Shown one piece after another: positions 1 through 10,073 of a stretch of DNA of 64,000 nt. The number at the start of each line of letters is the position of its first letter. Position 1 is the stretch's first letter. Source of the DNA: Pseudaquabacterium pictum (GTDB lineage Bacteria > Pseudomonadota > Gammaproteobacteria > Burkholderiales > Burkholderiaceae_C); the NCBI RefSeq assembly GCF_005403045.1, contig NZ_BJCL01000006.1, forward strand, positions 186,001-250,000. Direction: 5' to 3'. Made by a program: the position numbers and the translations under genes. A model generated the notes under the pieces. That model was given only the letters and a program-made list of their open reading frames with translations, was not told the DNA's origin and did no database searches.

Positions 1-363
1 CGCGGCCGCTACACCAGCTTCCTGCGCGCCGACACCCGGCTGCCGATGATGTACATGCCCGATGCCATCCGCGCCACGCTGGCGCTGATGGATGCGCCGG
101 CCGATGCGATCACCGAGCGTGGCGGCTACAACCTGGCCGCCTTCAGCTTCACGCCGGCCGAGATCGCGGCCGAGATCGCCCGGCTGGTGCCCGGCTTCCA
201 GCTGGACTGCGCGCCCGATTTCCGCCAGGCGATCGCCGACAGCTGGCCGCAATCCATCGACGACCGCCTGGCCCGGCGCGACTGGGGCTGGGCGCCGCAC
301 TACGACTTGCGGGCGATGGTGGCGGAGATGCTGGCCGAGCTGCGGCCGCGGCTGACCGCCTGA
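1..363 (+). CDS. Short-chain L-threonine 3-dehydrogenase (epimerase-type), C-terminal part
   Basis: The window opens inside this gene; about 120 residues are visible up to the TGA at 361-363, and the Rossmann N-terminus lies outside. The segment YTSFLRADTRLPMMYMPDAI, followed by FRQAIADSWPQSIDD and DWGW, matches the C-terminal substrate region of the NAD-dependent epimerase-fold threonine dehydrogenases, which oxidise L-threonine to 2-amino-3-ketobutyrate in the cytoplasm. Those motifs separate it from UDP-glucose 4-epimerases of the same superfamily. A partner 2-amino-3-ketobutyrate CoA ligase would normally lie upstream, outside the window. The product of the two enzymes is glycine, which fits the glycine cleavage and serine dehydratase genes further along. 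The gene converges on the hydrolase at 377. Confidence 0.75.
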   Translation, partial: RGRYTSFLRADTRLPMMYMPDAIRATLALMDAPADAITERGGYNLAAFSFTPAEIAAEIARLVPGFQLDCAPDFRQAIADSWPQSIDDRLARRDWGWAPHYDLRAMVAEMLAELRPRLTA

Positions 364-368
364 TTGAC

Positions 369-383
369 CGCCTAATTTAGGCG
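369..383. terminator. Small hairpin between convergent genes
   Basis: CGCCTA-ATT-TAGGCG forms a 6 bp stem with a 3 nt loop, exactly between the stop codon of the dehydrogenase (361-363) and that of the convergent hydrolase (377-379). There is no U-run on either strand, so a role as a bidirectional terminator is only a guess from position. Confidence 0.25.
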
Positions 384-1198
384 AGGGCGCCGCGCAAGGC
401 CGCCAGCAGTTCGTCCGGCGCCTCGGCCGGCAGGCTGTGGCCCGACGGCAGGGTGACCACCTTGGCCTTCAGCGCCGCCGCGATCTCGCGGGTGGCGCGT
501 GGCGGCGTCATCTGGTCGGCGTTGCCGAGGGCCAGCGTCACCTCGGCAGTCACCTTCGCCGCGGCGTCCAGCCCGCCGGTGTAGGCGTCGCAGACGCTGA
601 AATCATGGTGGAACAGGTTGACGGCGCAGCCGGTCGCGTTCGGGCCGGCCAGACTGCGACGCATCAAAGCCCGGTTGCTGCCGTGCAGCCACATGCCCGG
701 GCCGGGGTAGCTGGGCTTGGCCGCCAGCGTGCTGATCGAGAAGGCATTGACCATGTCGATGGCCTTCAGCGGCGTGTCGCGGGCGGTGGTCAGCAGGGCT
801 TCGGACACCTTCATCGGGTAGGCCGTGCCCACCATCACCAGGCGGCCGACCAGCGCCGGCTGCCGCGCCGCGGCCTCCAGGCCGATCAGCGAGCCCATGC
901 TGTGGCCCACCAGCGTGACCTGGCCGTCGCGCTGCACGCCGGCGGCGGCCAGCAGGGCCAGCAGCCAGTCGGCGGTGGCTTCCACGCTGGGCAGCACCGG
1001 ACCGGCGCTCTGGCCGTGGCCGGGCAGATCCAGCGCCAGCACGCCGTGGCCGTGGTGGGCGCACCACCGGGCCAGCAGGGTCCACACGCTGTGGTCGTGC
1101 AGCGCGCCGTGGATGAAGACCACGCAGGGCAGGGCCGGGTCGAAGGGCTTGCCGCCGGTGTAGACGTGGGCAAGCTGCCCGTTCACATCGATGTTCAT
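377..1198 (-). CDS. Alpha/beta hydrolase
   Basis: A 273-residue cytoplasmic alpha/beta-hydrolase. The oxyanion motif FIHGALHDHSVW lies near residue 30, the nucleophile elbow GHSMGS near residue 98, a candidate acid in GNADQMTPP and the catalytic histidine in PSGHSLPAE near the C-terminus, so the triad looks complete. The start is the ATG at 1198, which overlaps the TGA of the upstream sulfhydrylase (ATGA, 4 bp); a longer frame reaches back inside that gene and is rejected. Tight overlap implies translational coupling with the O-acetylhomoserine sulfhydrylase. A link to sulfur amino-acid metabolism or homoserine acylation is possible, but it lacks the length and motifs of MetX, so the substrate cannot be named. 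Confidence 0.85.
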   Translation of the reverse strand: MNIDVNGQLAHVYTGGKPFDPALPCVVFIHGALHDHSVWTLLARWCAHHGHGVLALDLPGHGQSAGPVLPSVEATADWLLALLAAAGVQRDGQVTLVGHSMGSLIGLEAAARQPALVGRLVMVGTAYPMKVSEALLTTARDTPLKAIDMVNAFSISTLAAKPSYPGPGMWLHGSNRALMRRSLAGPNATGCAVNLFHHDFSVCDAYTGGLDAAAKVTAEVTLALGNADQMTPPRATREIAAALKAKVVTLPSGHSLPAEAPDELLAALRGALA

Positions 1199-2493
1199 GC
1201 CGCCTTCTCCGCCACCTTCAACGCCCGCTTCAGGTCGTCGATCAGGTCGGCCGCATCTTCCAGGCCGATCGACAGCCGGATGGTGCCCGGGCCGATCCCG
1301 GCGCGGCCCAGTGCCGCGTCGTCCATTCGGAAGTGGGTGGTGCTGGCCGGGTGGATGACCAGGCTGCGGCAATCGCCCACATTGGCCAGGTGCGAGAACA
1401 GCTTCAGCGCCTCGATGAAGGCCACGCCCTGCGTGCGGCTGCCCTTCAGGTCGAAGCTGAACACCGCGCCGCAGCCGCGGGGCAGCAGCGTCTTCGCCAA
1501 GGCGTGGCTGGGGTGGCCTTCCAGCTCGGGGTAGCCGACACGCGCCACCATCGGGTGGGCGGCCAGCATCTCGACGATCTTGCGGGTGTTCTCCACATGG
1601 CGGGCCATGCGCAGCGGCAGGGTCTCGATGCCCTGCAGGATCAGCCAGGCGGTGTGCGGGCTCATGCAGGCGCCGAAATCCCGCAGGCCCTCGCGCCGGG
1701 CGCGCAGCAGGAAGGCGCCCACCGTGCTCTCTTCGCTGAACACCATGCCGTGGAAGCCGTCGTAGGGTTCGCTCAGCTCCGGGAAGCGGCCCGAGGCGGC
1801 CCAGTCGAACGCGCCCGAATCCACCAGCAGCCCGCCCACCACCGTGCCGTGGCCCGACAGGAACTTGGTGGCCGAGTGGAAGATCAGGTCCGCGCCGTGG
1901 TCGAAGGGCTTCAGCAGCCAGGGCGGGGTGAAGGTGCTGTCGACCAGCAGCGGCAGCCTGGCCTCATGGGCGATGGCGCTGATGGTGGGGATGTCCAGCA
2001 CGTCCAGCCCCGGGTTGCCCAGGGTTTCGCCGAACAGCAGCCGGGTCTCGGGCCGGATGGCGGCGCGCCAGGCATCGATGTCACCGGGCTTGACGAAGGT
2101 GGTGCTGATGCCGAAGCGCCGCAGCGTGTAGTCCAGCAGGTTGTGGCTGCCGCCGTACAGCGCACTGCTGGCCACGATGTGGTGGCCGGCTCCCGCCAGC
2201 GTGGCAATCGCCAGGTGCAGCGCCGCCTGGCCGCTGGCGGTGGCAATCGCCCCGGCGCCGCCTTCCAGCGCCGCGATGCGTTCTTCCAGCACCGCGGTGG
2301 TGGGGTTGCTGATGCGGCTGTACACATGCCCCGAGCGCTCCATGTTGAACAGCGAGGCGGCATGCTCGCTGCTCTGGAACACGAAGCTGGTGCTCAGGTG
2401 GATGGGCGTGGCGCGGGCGCCGGTGGTGGGGTCGGGCGTGGCACCGGCGTGCAGGGCCAGGGTGTCGAAACCGGGATCGCTGTAACCAGCCAT
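1195..2493 (-). CDS. O-acetylhomoserine sulfhydrylase family PLP enzyme
   Basis: A 432-residue Cys/Met-metabolism PLP enzyme (fold type I). YSRISNPTTAVLEERIAALEGG and the Schiff-base region HSATKFLSGHGT near residue 215 are diagnostic. The length and an insertion after the PLP lysine (residues about 225-260) fit the O-acetylhomoserine aminocarboxypropyltransferase (MetY) branch, which makes homocysteine from O-acetylhomoserine and sulfide, rather than the shorter MetB/MetZ type. The start ATG at 2493 begins MAGYSDPGFDTLALHAG; upstream in-frame sequence is not conserved. A second, clearly homologous enzyme lies at 43887-45191, so the two may differ in acyl or sulfur donor. It is divergent from the CBS gene across 110 bp and overlaps the downstream hydrolase by 4 bp. 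Confidence 0.85.
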   Translation of the reverse strand: MAGYSDPGFDTLALHAGATPDPTTGARATPIHLSTSFVFQSSEHAASLFNMERSGHVYSRISNPTTAVLEERIAALEGGAGAIATASGQAALHLAIATLAGAGHHIVASSALYGGSHNLLDYTLRRFGISTTFVKPGDIDAWRAAIRPETRLLFGETLGNPGLDVLDIPTISAIAHEARLPLLVDSTFTPPWLLKPFDHGADLIFHSATKFLSGHGTVVGGLLVDSGAFDWAASGRFPELSEPYDGFHGMVFSEESTVGAFLLRARREGLRDFGACMSPHTAWLILQGIETLPLRMARHVENTRKIVEMLAAHPMVARVGYPELEGHPSHALAKTLLPRGCGAVFSFDLKGSRTQGVAFIEALKLFSHLANVGDCRSLVIHPASTTHFRMDDAALGRAGIGPGTIRLSIGLEDAADLIDDLKRALKVAEKAA

Positions 2494-2603
2494 GTGCAGG
2501 GGGCGTCCCGGGGGCGCGCCAGGGTGTCGTGGCCGCAGATTGTGTGCTATGTTTTTCCATCCGCCCTGCGGCACACCGGGCGCCTCACCCCAGGAGATTC
2601 CCC

Positions 2604-3068
2604 ATGAAAGTCAGCGACATCCTGCGTGTCAAGGGCAACACGCTGTTCACTGTCTCGCCCGCCCAGCCCCTGGCCGAGGCCGTGGCCACGATGGCCGAGC
2701 ACGACATCGGCTCGCTGGTCGTCATGGAATACGGCGACCTGGTGGGCATGCTCACCTTCCGCGAGGTGATCGCCGGCATCTGCCGCAACGGTGGCGCCGT
2801 GGGCACGCTGACGGTGCGCACGGTGATGGACGACGCCCCGCTCACCTGCACCCCCGAGACCGAGATCGACGAGGTGCGCCGCATGATGCTGGGCCGCCAC
2901 GCCCGCTACATGCCGGCGCTGGATGGCAAGACGCTGATGGGCGTGATCTCGTTCTACGACGTGGCCAAGGCGGTGGTCGATGGCCAGGATTTCGAGAACC
3001 GCATGCTCAAGGCCTACATCCGCGACTGGCCGCAGGAAGAGGAAGGCGCCGATTCGCCGAAGCTCTGA
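2604..3068 (+). CDS. CBS-domain pair protein
   Basis: A 154-residue cytoplasmic protein made only of two CBS motifs: residues about 5-60 (KVSDILRVKG...VGMLTFREVI) and about 70-130 (VRTVMDDAPLTCTPE...GVISFYDVAK). Such stand-alone tandem CBS proteins bind adenine nucleotides and act as energy or redox sensors on partner proteins; no partner is evident here. The ATG at 2604 follows an AGGAG Shine-Dalgarno at about 2592-2597. The 110 bp upstream (2494-2603) is shared with the divergent sulfhydrylase; it contains an A/T-richer patch (TGTGCTATGTTTTTCC, near 2544-2559) that may hold promoter elements for either side. Confidence 0.85.
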   Translation: MKVSDILRVKGNTLFTVSPAQPLAEAVATMAEHDIGSLVVMEYGDLVGMLTFREVIAGICRNGGAVGTLTVRTVMDDAPLTCTPETEIDEVRRMMLGRHARYMPALDGKTLMGVISFYDVAKAVVDGQDFENRMLKAYIRDWPQEEEGADSPKL

Positions 3069-3090
3069 CGCCCACGGCTGCGACAATGGC

Positions 3091-3125
3091 AGGGGCCGGC
3101 GCGGCTGCGTGGGCCCTTTCTTTTT
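3091..3125 (+). terminator. Weak hairpin plus T-run before aroC
   Basis: AGGGGCC (3091-3097) can pair with GGCCCTT (3112-3118, one G-U), and the T-rich stretch TTTCTTTTTGG follows. It resembles a rho-independent terminator of the CBS gene, but the 14 nt loop is large and the element ends only 13 nt before the aroC start, so it could equally act in the aroC leader. Confidence 0.35.
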
Positions 3126-3137
3126 GGACGGTTTCCC

Positions 3138-4265
3138 ATGCCCGGCAGCACCTTCGGCACCCTGTTCCGCGTCACCAACTTCGGCGAAAGCCACGGCCCG
3201 GCCATCGGCTGCGTGATCGACGGCTGCCCGCCCGGGCTGGCGCTGGGCGTCGAGGACATCCAGCCCGAGCTGGACCGCCGCCGCCCCGGCACCAGCCGGC
3301 ACGTCACCCAGCGCAACGAGGCCGACCAGGTCGAGATCCTCAGCGGCGTCTACGAGGGCCTGACCACTGGCACGCCGATCTGCCTGCTGATCCGCAACAC
3401 CGACCAGCGCAGCAAGGACTACGGCAACATCCTCGACACCTTCCGCCCCGGCCATGCCGACTACACCTACTGGCGCAAGTACGGCGTGCGCGATCCGCGC
3501 GGCGGCGGCCGCAGCTCGGCGCGGCTCACCGCGCCCACCGTGGCCGCCGGCGCGGTGGCCCGCAAGTGGCTGCGCCAGCAGCACGGCACCACCTTCAGCG
3601 GCTGGATGAGCCAGCTCGGCGAGATCGCCATCCCGTTCGAGGATGCGGCGCAGATCCCGCTGAACCCGTTCTACGCCCCCAACGCCGGCATCGTGCCGCA
3701 GTTGGAGGCCTACATGGACACCCTGCGCAAGGCGGGCGACAGCTGCGGCGCCCGCATCGAGGTGCGCGCCCACGGCGTGCCGCCCGGCCTGGGCGAGCCG
3801 CTCTATGACAGGCTGGACGCCGACATCGCCTTCGCGATGATGGGCCTGAACGCGGTCAAGGGCGTGGAGATCGGCGACGGTTTCGGCGTGGTGGCCCAGC
3901 GCGGCAGCCACCATGGCGACGAGATCACCCCCGCCGGCTTCGCCAGCAACCACGGCGGCGGCGTGCTGGGCGGCATCAGCACCGGGCAGGACCTGGTGGT
4001 GCGCATCGCCATCAAGCCCACCAGCTCGATCCGCACGCCCAAGGCCAGCATCGACCGTGCCGGCGCGCCCACCCAGGTGGAGACCTTCGGCCGCCACGAC
4101 CCCTGCGTGGGCATCCGCGCCACGCCGATCGCCGAGAGCCTGCTCGCCCTGGTGCTGATGGACCATGCCCTGCTGCACCGCGCCCAGTGCGGTGATGTGC
4201 AGCTGGCCACGCCCGCCGTGCCGGCCCAAGTGCCGACACAGACGCCGGGTGCCGCCGGCGGGTGA
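3138..4265 (+). CDS. aroC: Chorismate synthase
   Basis: A 375-residue chorismate synthase, the last step of the shikimate pathway (EPSP to chorismate, with reduced FMN). The family signatures are all visible: [19 protein letters not shown] near residue 15, [14 protein letters not shown] with [12 protein letters not shown] near residues 105-130, and the C-terminal [16 protein letters not shown] near residue 320. Full length. The tail after residue 355 is short and Pro/Ala-rich. The TGA overlaps the GTG start of the downstream MFS gene (GTGA, 4 bp), so the two are very probably co-translated. Confidence 0.97.
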   Translation: MPGSTFGTLFRVTNFGESHGPAIGCVIDGCPPGLALGVEDIQPELDRRRPGTSRHVTQRNEADQVEILSGVYEGLTTGTPICLLIRNTDQRSKDYGNILDTFRPGHADYTYWRKYGVRDPRGGGRSSARLTAPTVAAGAVARKWLRQQHGTTFSGWMSQLGEIAIPFEDAAQIPLNPFYAPNAGIVPQLEAYMDTLRKAGDSCGARIEVRAHGVPPGLGEPLYDRLDADIAFAMMGLNAVKGVEIGDGFGVVAQRGSHHGDEITPAGFASNHGGGVLGGISTGQDLVVRIAIKPTSSIRTPKASIDRAGAPTQVETFGRHDPCVGIRATPIAESLLALVLMDHALLHRAQCGDVQLATPAVPAQVPTQTPGAAGG

Positions 4266-5494
4266 GCACCGCCGCCGCGCCGACACCCCAGCGCCCGCTG
4301 CGCGCCTTTGCCGGCCTGTGGCTGGCCTACTTCGCCACCATCGGGCTGTTCAACCCGTACGCCCCGCTGTGGTTCCAGGCGCTGGGCATGTCGACGCTGG
4401 CCATCGGCGCCATCGCCTCGCTGCAGAGCTGGACCCGGCTGCTGGCGCCCTATGCCTGGAGCTGGGCGGCCGACCACAGCGGCGCCCGGGTGGCATTGAT
4501 CCGGCTGGCCGCCGCCGGCTGCGTGCTGGGCGCGGCCGGCCTGGCGCTGGCACCTTGGTTGGCCGCTACGCCCACTGGCCAGGCTGCCTGGCTGACGGCC
4601 GCACTGATCCCGGCCCTGGTGGCGCTGCTGTTCATCAGCAACGGTGGCATCGTGCCGCTGGCCGAGGCGGCGCTGTCGCAGCTGCTGACCGGCCCCAACG
4701 GCATGGACACCAGCCGCTACGGCCGGGTGCGCATGTGGGGCTCGGTCGGCTTCATCGCCGCGGTGGTGGCGGCCGGTGTGCTGCTGCAGCCGCTGGGCAT
4801 CGGCGCCTTCCCCTGGCTGGTGCTGGGGCTGAACGCCACCCTGCTGGCGGTGGCCTGGCGCCTGCCCAGCGGCCATGAGGAGCGCCACACCGGCGTGCCG
4901 CCGCCGCCGGTGCTGCCGCTCTTGCGCCAGCCGGCGGTGGCCTGGTTCTTCGCCTCGGTGTTCTTCACCGTGCTGGCCCACACCAGCCTGTACGCCTTCC
5001 TGTCGCTGTACCTGGTGGACAGCGGCTACGGCAAGCAGGCCGTGGGCCTGGCCTGGGCGGTGTCGGTGGCGGTGGAGGTGCTGTTCTTCCGTCTGCAGGG
5101 CCGCTGGTTCAACCGGCTGTCGCTGCACGGCTGGCTGGCGCTGGCCGCCGGCGTGACCGCGCTGCGCTTTGCCGCCATGGCGCTGGCCGGCGCGCAGCCG
5201 GTGGTGCTGGTGCTGGCGCAGCTCACCCATGCCATCACCTTTGCCGGCCACCATGCGGCCTGCATCGCGCTGGTCAGCCGGCACTTCCCCGGGCGGCTGC
5301 GCGGCCGCGGCCAGGCGCTGTACTCGGCGCTGGGCTACGGCCTGTCGGGCCTGCTGGGCGGCGTGGGCGGCGGCTGGCTGATCGAGCGGGCCGGCTTCGG
5401 CGCGCTGTATGGCGCGGCCATGCTGGCCGGCCTGCTGGCCCTGGGCTGCGTGGGTCTGGCCTGGCGCGCCGAGCAGGCGGCTGCCCGGCACTGA
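4262..5494 (+). CDS. MFS transporter, HcaT/MFS_1-like
   Basis: A 410-residue inner-membrane transporter with about 12 hydrophobic segments, starting at GTG 4262 that overlaps the aroC stop. The N-terminal pattern [26 protein letters not shown], and [11 protein letters not shown] in the first cytoplasmic loop, resemble the MFS_1-like group that includes the 3-phenylpropionate transporter HcaT and nucleoside permeases. Translational coupling to chorismate synthase suggests, but does not show, an aromatic acid as substrate. No promoter is evident between aroC and this gene. Confidence 0.82.
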   Translation: MSTAAAPTPQRPLRAFAGLWLAYFATIGLFNPYAPLWFQALGMSTLAIGAIASLQSWTRLLAPYAWSWAADHSGARVALIRLAAAGCVLGAAGLALAPWLAATPTGQAAWLTAALIPALVALLFISNGGIVPLAEAALSQLLTGPNGMDTSRYGRVRMWGSVGFIAAVVAAGVLLQPLGIGAFPWLVLGLNATLLAVAWRLPSGHEERHTGVPPPPVLPLLRQPAVAWFFASVFFTVLAHTSLYAFLSLYLVDSGYGKQAVGLAWAVSVAVEVLFFRLQGRWFNRLSLHGWLALAAGVTALRFAAMALAGAQPVVLVLAQLTHAITFAGHHAACIALVSRHFPGRLRGRGQALYSALGYGLSGLLGGVGGGWLIERAGFGALYGAAMLAGLLALGCVGLAWRAEQAAARH

Positions 5495-5633
5495 ACCGGC
5501 CGAACCGGCGCCATCACTTCGGCGGTCGATCCGCCGCGCCTGCAGTTGGTCCGCGCCGGGTGCATTCCGTCGCATGATGGCGGTCGCGTCACGGGCCGCG
5601 GCCTACACTCGCGCCGCTTCTGGAGGGCAGGAC

Positions 5634-6845
5634 ATGCGCAGACAAGCGTGGATCGCAGTGGGCGGGGTGGTGGTGCTGGCGTTGGCCGCGGGCGCCTGGG
5701 TGGCGATGAAGCCGGGCAGTGCACCGGGCGGCAACGCCCAGGCGGCCGCCGGCAAGCCGGGTGCAGCCGCCTCGGCGCCGCCGCTGGAGTTCCGCAGCAA
5801 CGAGGTGGTGCAGCCGCAACGCGCCGCGCTGCCCGAGCGCATCGCCTTCTCCGGCCCGCTGGTGGCACCCAACACCGCATTGCTGCGGGCCCGCACCTCG
5901 GGCACGCTGCTGGCGCTCACGGTGGCCGAGGGCGACCGCGTCAGGGCCGGCCAGGTGCTGGGCCGCATCGACATGGCCGAGCTGGCGCCGCGCATCGCCG
6001 AGCGCAGCGCACTGCTGGACTCCGCCCGCGCCACCCTGGCCCAGGCCGAGCGCACGCATGCCAGCAACGAACGGCTGGCAGCGCAGAACTTCATCTCGCC
6101 GAATGCGCTGGACAGCTCCCGCGCCCAGGTCGACACCGCCCGCGCCGCGCTGGCGGCGGCCCAGGCCACGCTGGAGACCACCCGCGTCGGCCAGCGCGAT
6201 GCCAGCCTGGTGGCGCCGATCGCCGGCATCGTGGCCAGGCGCCATGTGCTGCCCGGCGAGAAGGTGTCGGCCGAGCAGCAGGTGCTGACCATCGTCGACC
6301 TGGCCCGGCTGGAGCTGGCCGCCAGCGTCGGCACGCACGAGGTGGCGCGCCTGCAGCCGGGCATGGCGGTGCGGGTGACGGTGGAGGGCCTGGACGGCGC
6401 GCTCACCGGCCAGCTGGCCCGCATCGCCCCCGCGGCCGAGGCCGGCACCCGGTCGATCGGCGTGACCGTGGCGCTGGCCAATGCGGACGAGCGGCTGCGC
6501 GCCGGCCAGTACGCCATCGGCGAGGTGCTGCTGCCCGACGACCGCCAGCGCCTGCTGCTGCCGGTGACGGCAGTGGGCAGCACCGCGGGCCAGAGCCATG
6601 TCTGGGTGATCGAGGGCGGCAAGCTGGCGCGCCGCGCGGTCACCCTGGGCCGCCGCGACGAGGCCGGCGGCCGCATCGAGGTGCTGGACGGCATCGGCGC
6701 CGATGCCCGGGTGCTGGGCTCGCGCTTCGACAACCTGCGTGAAGGCGCGCAGGCCCTGGTCACCGGCAGCGCGCCGCCTGCCACGGCCAGCGGGCCGGCG
6801 GTGGCGTCTGCGGCCACGGCGGCCAGCGCGTCGCCGCTGCGCTAG
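5634..6845 (+). CDS. RND efflux periplasmic adaptor (membrane fusion protein)
   Basis: A 403-residue membrane-fusion protein. One N-terminal hydrophobic anchor (residues about 5-25, WIAVGGVVVLALAAGAWVA) lacks a lipobox cysteine, so it is likely membrane-anchored. Then come a lipoyl/barrel-sandwich half (TSGTLLALTVAEGDRVRAGQVLGRID), an alpha-hairpin (residues about 120-180, DSARATLAQAERTHASNERLAA), the second lipoyl half (DASLVAPIAGIVARRHVLPGEKV) and beta-barrel and membrane-proximal parts. The start ATG at 5634 has GGAGGG about 8 nt upstream. TACACT at 5604-5609 may be a -10 element in the 139 bp upstream gap. The downstream pump gene starts 10 nt after the stop, forming a two-gene operon. 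Confidence 0.92.
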   Translation: MRRQAWIAVGGVVVLALAAGAWVAMKPGSAPGGNAQAAAGKPGAAASAPPLEFRSNEVVQPQRAALPERIAFSGPLVAPNTALLRARTSGTLLALTVAEGDRVRAGQVLGRIDMAELAPRIAERSALLDSARATLAQAERTHASNERLAAQNFISPNALDSSRAQVDTARAALAAAQATLETTRVGQRDASLVAPIAGIVARRHVLPGEKVSAEQQVLTIVDLARLELAASVGTHEVARLQPGMAVRVTVEGLDGALTGQLARIAPAAEAGTRSIGVTVALANADERLRAGQYAIGEVLLPDDRQRLLLPVTAVGSTAGQSHVWVIEGGKLARRAVTLGRRDEAGGRIEVLDGIGADARVLGSRFDNLREGAQALVTGSAPPATASGPAVASAATAASASPLR

Positions 6846-6855
6846 GAGATCCACC

Positions 6856-9800
6856 ATGTGGATGACCCGCGTCTCGATCAACAACCCGGTCTTCGCTGCC
6901 ATGGTGATGGTGGCGCTGTGCGTGCTGGGCCTGTTCTCCTATGCCAAGCTGGGCGTGGAGCAGATGCCCGACATCAGCTTCCCCGGCGCGCAGCTGAACG
7001 TGCGCTACCCCGGTGCCTCGCCCGAGGCGGTGGAGCGCGAGCTGATGAAGCCGCTGGAGGAGGCGGTCAACAGCATCGCCGGTGTCAAGCGCATCACCTC
7101 CCGCTCGCGCGAGGGCATCGGCGAGATGAGCATCGAGTTCGCGCTGGACGCCGACATGGGCCGCGCGATGCAGGACATCCGCGACCGCGTCTCGGCGGTG
7201 CAGTCCAGCCTGCCCAAGGATGCCCGCGCGCCCACCATCGAGCGCTGGAACAACGACAACGCCCAGCCGGTGGTGGAGATGGCGCTGCTGTCGGCCAAGC
7301 GGTCGCCGCGCGAGCTGTCGATCCTGGCCGACGAGCAGGTCAGCAAGCGCCTGCAGCGGGTGCCCGGCGTGGCCCGGGTGGACGTGAGCGGGCTGACGGT
7401 GCGCGAGGTGCGCATCGACCTGGACCCGGTGCGCCTGCGTGCCTACGGCGTGACGCCGGCCGACATCGCCACCGCGCTGCGCGAGGCCAATGCCGACCAG
7501 CCGGTGGGCCTGCTCAGCGACCCGGTGCAGGACGCGCTGCTGCGGGTGGAAGGCCGGGTGCGTGATCCCAAGCAGTTCGAGCAGCTGGTGGTGGCCCGCC
7601 GCAACGGCCTGGCGCTGACGCTGGGCGATGTCGGCCAGCTGGTCGAGCGCGAGAAGGAGCCCGACTCGGTGGCCCGCATCAACGGCCAGCGTGCGATCAA
7701 CTTCAGCGTCTTCAAGCAGCAGGACGCCAACATCGTCAACACCGGCGACGCGGTCAAGCAGGCCATGGACGAGTTGCGCAAGAACCTGCCGCCCGATGTG
7801 GAGCTGCGGCTGATCTACGCCAGCAGCGACTGGGTCAAGGGCTCGCTGGACGGGCTGCGCCACACGCTGATCGAAGGCGCGGCGCTGACCGTGGCCATCG
7901 TCTTCCTGTTCCTGCACAGCTGGCGCTCGACCATCATCACCGGGCTGACGCTGCCGATCGCGGTGATCTCCAGCTTCATCGCCGTCTATGCCTTCGGCTT
8001 CACGCTGAACTTCATGACGATGATGGCGCTCTCGCTGTGCATCGGCCTGCTGATCGACGATGCCATCGTGGTGCGCGAGAACATCGTGCGCCATGTGCAG
8101 ATGGGCAAGGACCACATCACCGCCGCCCGCGTGGGCACCGATGAGATCGGCCTGGCGGTGATGGCCACCACCTTCGCGCTGTGCGCGGTGTTCGTGCCGG
8201 TGGCCTTCATGGGCGGCATCATCGGCAAGTTCTTCCACCCCTTCGGCATCACCGTGGTGGTGGCGGTGCTGGTCAGCCTGTTCGTCAGCTTCACGCTGGA
8301 CCCGATGCTGTCGTCGATCTGGCACGACCCGCCGGCCACCCGGCTGAAGAACGTGCCGGTGCTCGGCCATGCCATCCGCGCCACCGACCGCGGCATGGAC
8401 CTGCTGCACGTCGTGTATGAACGCCTGATCCACTGGGTGTTCTCGGGCCGGCGCTGGAAGCTCTGGCTGCCCGCCTTCGGCCGCGGCTTCGGGCCCGACG
8501 GCCACCGACTGCAGCAGGGGCCGCGCCACTGGCGGCGGGCCACCTTCACGCCGCGCGGCGTGGTGATGGCGGTGGGCATCGGCAGCTTCGTGCTGGCGCT
8601 GGGCCTGGCGCCGCTGGTGGGCAGCGAATTCGTGCCGCAGACCGACCAGGGCTACACCCAGCTCAAGCTCACCATGCCGGTGGGCAGCAGCCTGGCCCGC
8701 ACCGACGAGAAGGTGCAGCAGGTCGAAGCCATCGTGCGGGCCCTGCCCGAGGTGGCCACCGTCTCCACCTGGGTGGGCGGCGCCGGCCAGCGCAACCAGT
8801 CGTGGCTCAACATCGCGCTGAAGGACCGCAAGGAGCGCAAGCGCAGCCAGAAGCAGGTGGAAGACGCGATGCGCGAGGCCATCGCCAAGATCCCCGGCAT
8901 CGATGTGTCGGTGGGCTTCGACCGGCCGATCTACGTGGCCATCCTGGGCACCGACCCGGAGGGCCTGGCCAAGGTGGCGCAGGAGTTCGCCGAGAAGGTC
9001 AAGAAGATCCCTGGCGTGGTGGACGTGGAGTCCAGCGTCAAGCCCGGCCTGCCGGCCTATGCGGTGCGGCTGAAGCCCGGCGCGGTGCGTGAACTGGGCC
9101 TGACCGCGCCGCAGCTGGCCAGCAGCCTGCGCGCCTACGTCAACGGCGAGACCGCCACCTACTGGACCACGCCCGACGGCAACCAGGTGGAGGTGGTGCT
9201 GCGGCTGAACGAGACCCAGCGCGAGCGCGTGGCCCAGCTGCGCCAGCTGCCGGTGGCCTTTGCCAAGGACGGCACGCCGATCGCGCTGGAGACGGTGGCC
9301 GACATTACCGAGGTGTTCAACCCCGAGATCATCCGCCGCCAGAACCTGCAGCGCCGCGAGGCGGTGTTCGCAGGCGTCAAGGACCGCAGCCCCGGCGACG
9401 TGGGCGAGGACGTGCAGAAGCTGATCAAGGCCACCACGCTGCCGCCGGGCTACAGCTTCGACATCGGCGGACAGATGCAGCAGCAGGCCGAGGCCTTCAG
9501 CGGCCTGCTGGGCGCGATGGCGCTGGCGGTGATCTTCATCTACATCGTGCTGGCCAGCCAGTTCGGCAGCTTCCTGCAGCCCATCGCGATCATGGCCAGC
9601 CTGCCCCTCGCGCTCATTGGCGTCATGCTGGCGCTGCTGTTCTGGCGCAGCACGCTCAATGTGTTCAGCATGATCGGCCTGGTGATGCTGATGGGCCTGG
9701 TGACCAAGAACGCCATCCTGCTGGTGGACTTCGCCAACCATGCCCGCCAGGCCGGCGCCACCGTGGCCGACGCACTGCTGCAGGCCGGGCTGATCCGCAT

Positions 9801-10062
9801 GCGGCCGATCGTGATGACCACCGCGGCCATGGTCTTCGGCATGCTGCCGATGGCGCTGGCGCTGAACGACGGCGGCGAGATCCAGGCGCCGATGGGCCGG
9901 GCCATCATCGGCGGCGTGATCACCAGCACCCTGCTCACCCTGGTGGTGGTGCCGGTGATCTACAGCTACCTGGTGCGCGACAGGCGGCCTGCACCCACGC
10001 CGGTGCCGGCGGCCGCTGCCGGCGCAGCCCTGCCGCCGCTGGCCGCCGCCGACCGCGACTGA
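6856..10062 (+). CDS. RND multidrug efflux pump, HAE1/AcrB family
   Basis: A 1068-residue inner-membrane proton-driven exporter. The first transmembrane helix ([20 protein letters not shown]) precedes the porter domain ([23 protein letters not shown]). TM4 carries the proton-relay aspartates in [17 protein letters not shown] and TM10 the essential lysine in [16 protein letters not shown]. Length and two-fold repeat match full HAE1 pumps. The Shine-Dalgarno AGGAGAT at 6844-6850 overlaps the adaptor's TAG stop. A basic loop around residues 530-565 precedes the second half. No outer-membrane factor is nearby, so it may share a TolC-like channel encoded elsewhere. Likely substrates are hydrophobic toxicants or drugs, unproven. 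Confidence 0.95.
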   Translation: MWMTRVSINNPVFAAMVMVALCVLGLFSYAKLGVEQMPDISFPGAQLNVRYPGASPEAVERELMKPLEEAVNSIAGVKRITSRSREGIGEMSIEFALDADMGRAMQDIRDRVSAVQSSLPKDARAPTIERWNNDNAQPVVEMALLSAKRSPRELSILADEQVSKRLQRVPGVARVDVSGLTVREVRIDLDPVRLRAYGVTPADIATALREANADQPVGLLSDPVQDALLRVEGRVRDPKQFEQLVVARRNGLALTLGDVGQLVEREKEPDSVARINGQRAINFSVFKQQDANIVNTGDAVKQAMDELRKNLPPDVELRLIYASSDWVKGSLDGLRHTLIEGAALTVAIVFLFLHSWRSTIITGLTLPIAVISSFIAVYAFGFTLNFMTMMALSLCIGLLIDDAIVVRENIVRHVQMGKDHITAARVGTDEIGLAVMATTFALCAVFVPVAFMGGIIGKFFHPFGITVVVAVLVSLFVSFTLDPMLSSIWHDPPATRLKNVPVLGHAIRATDRGMDLLHVVYERLIHWVFSGRRWKLWLPAFGRGFGPDGHRLQQGPRHWRRATFTPRGVVMAVGIGSFVLALGLAPLVGSEFVPQTDQGYTQLKLTMPVGSSLARTDEKVQQVEAIVRALPEVATVSTWVGGAGQRNQSWLNIALKDRKERKRSQKQVEDAMREAIAKIPGIDVSVGFDRPIYVAILGTDPEGLAKVAQEFAEKVKKIPGVVDVESSVKPGLPAYAVRLKPGAVRELGLTAPQLASSLRAYVNGETATYWTTPDGNQVEVVLRLNETQRERVAQLRQLPVAFAKDGTPIALETVADITEVFNPEIIRRQNLQRREAVFAGVKDRSPGDVGEDVQKLIKATTLPPGYSFDIGGQMQQQAEAFSGLLGAMALAVIFIYIVLASQFGSFLQPIAIMASLPLALIGVMLALLFWRSTLNVFSMIGLVMLMGLVTKNAILLVDFANHARQAGATVADALLQAGLIRMRPIVMTTAAMVFGMLPMALALNDGGEIQAPMGRAIIGGVITSTLLTLVVVPVIYSYLVRDRRPAPTPVPAAAAGAALPPLAAADRD

Positions 10063-10073
10063 TCGCCCGCCGG

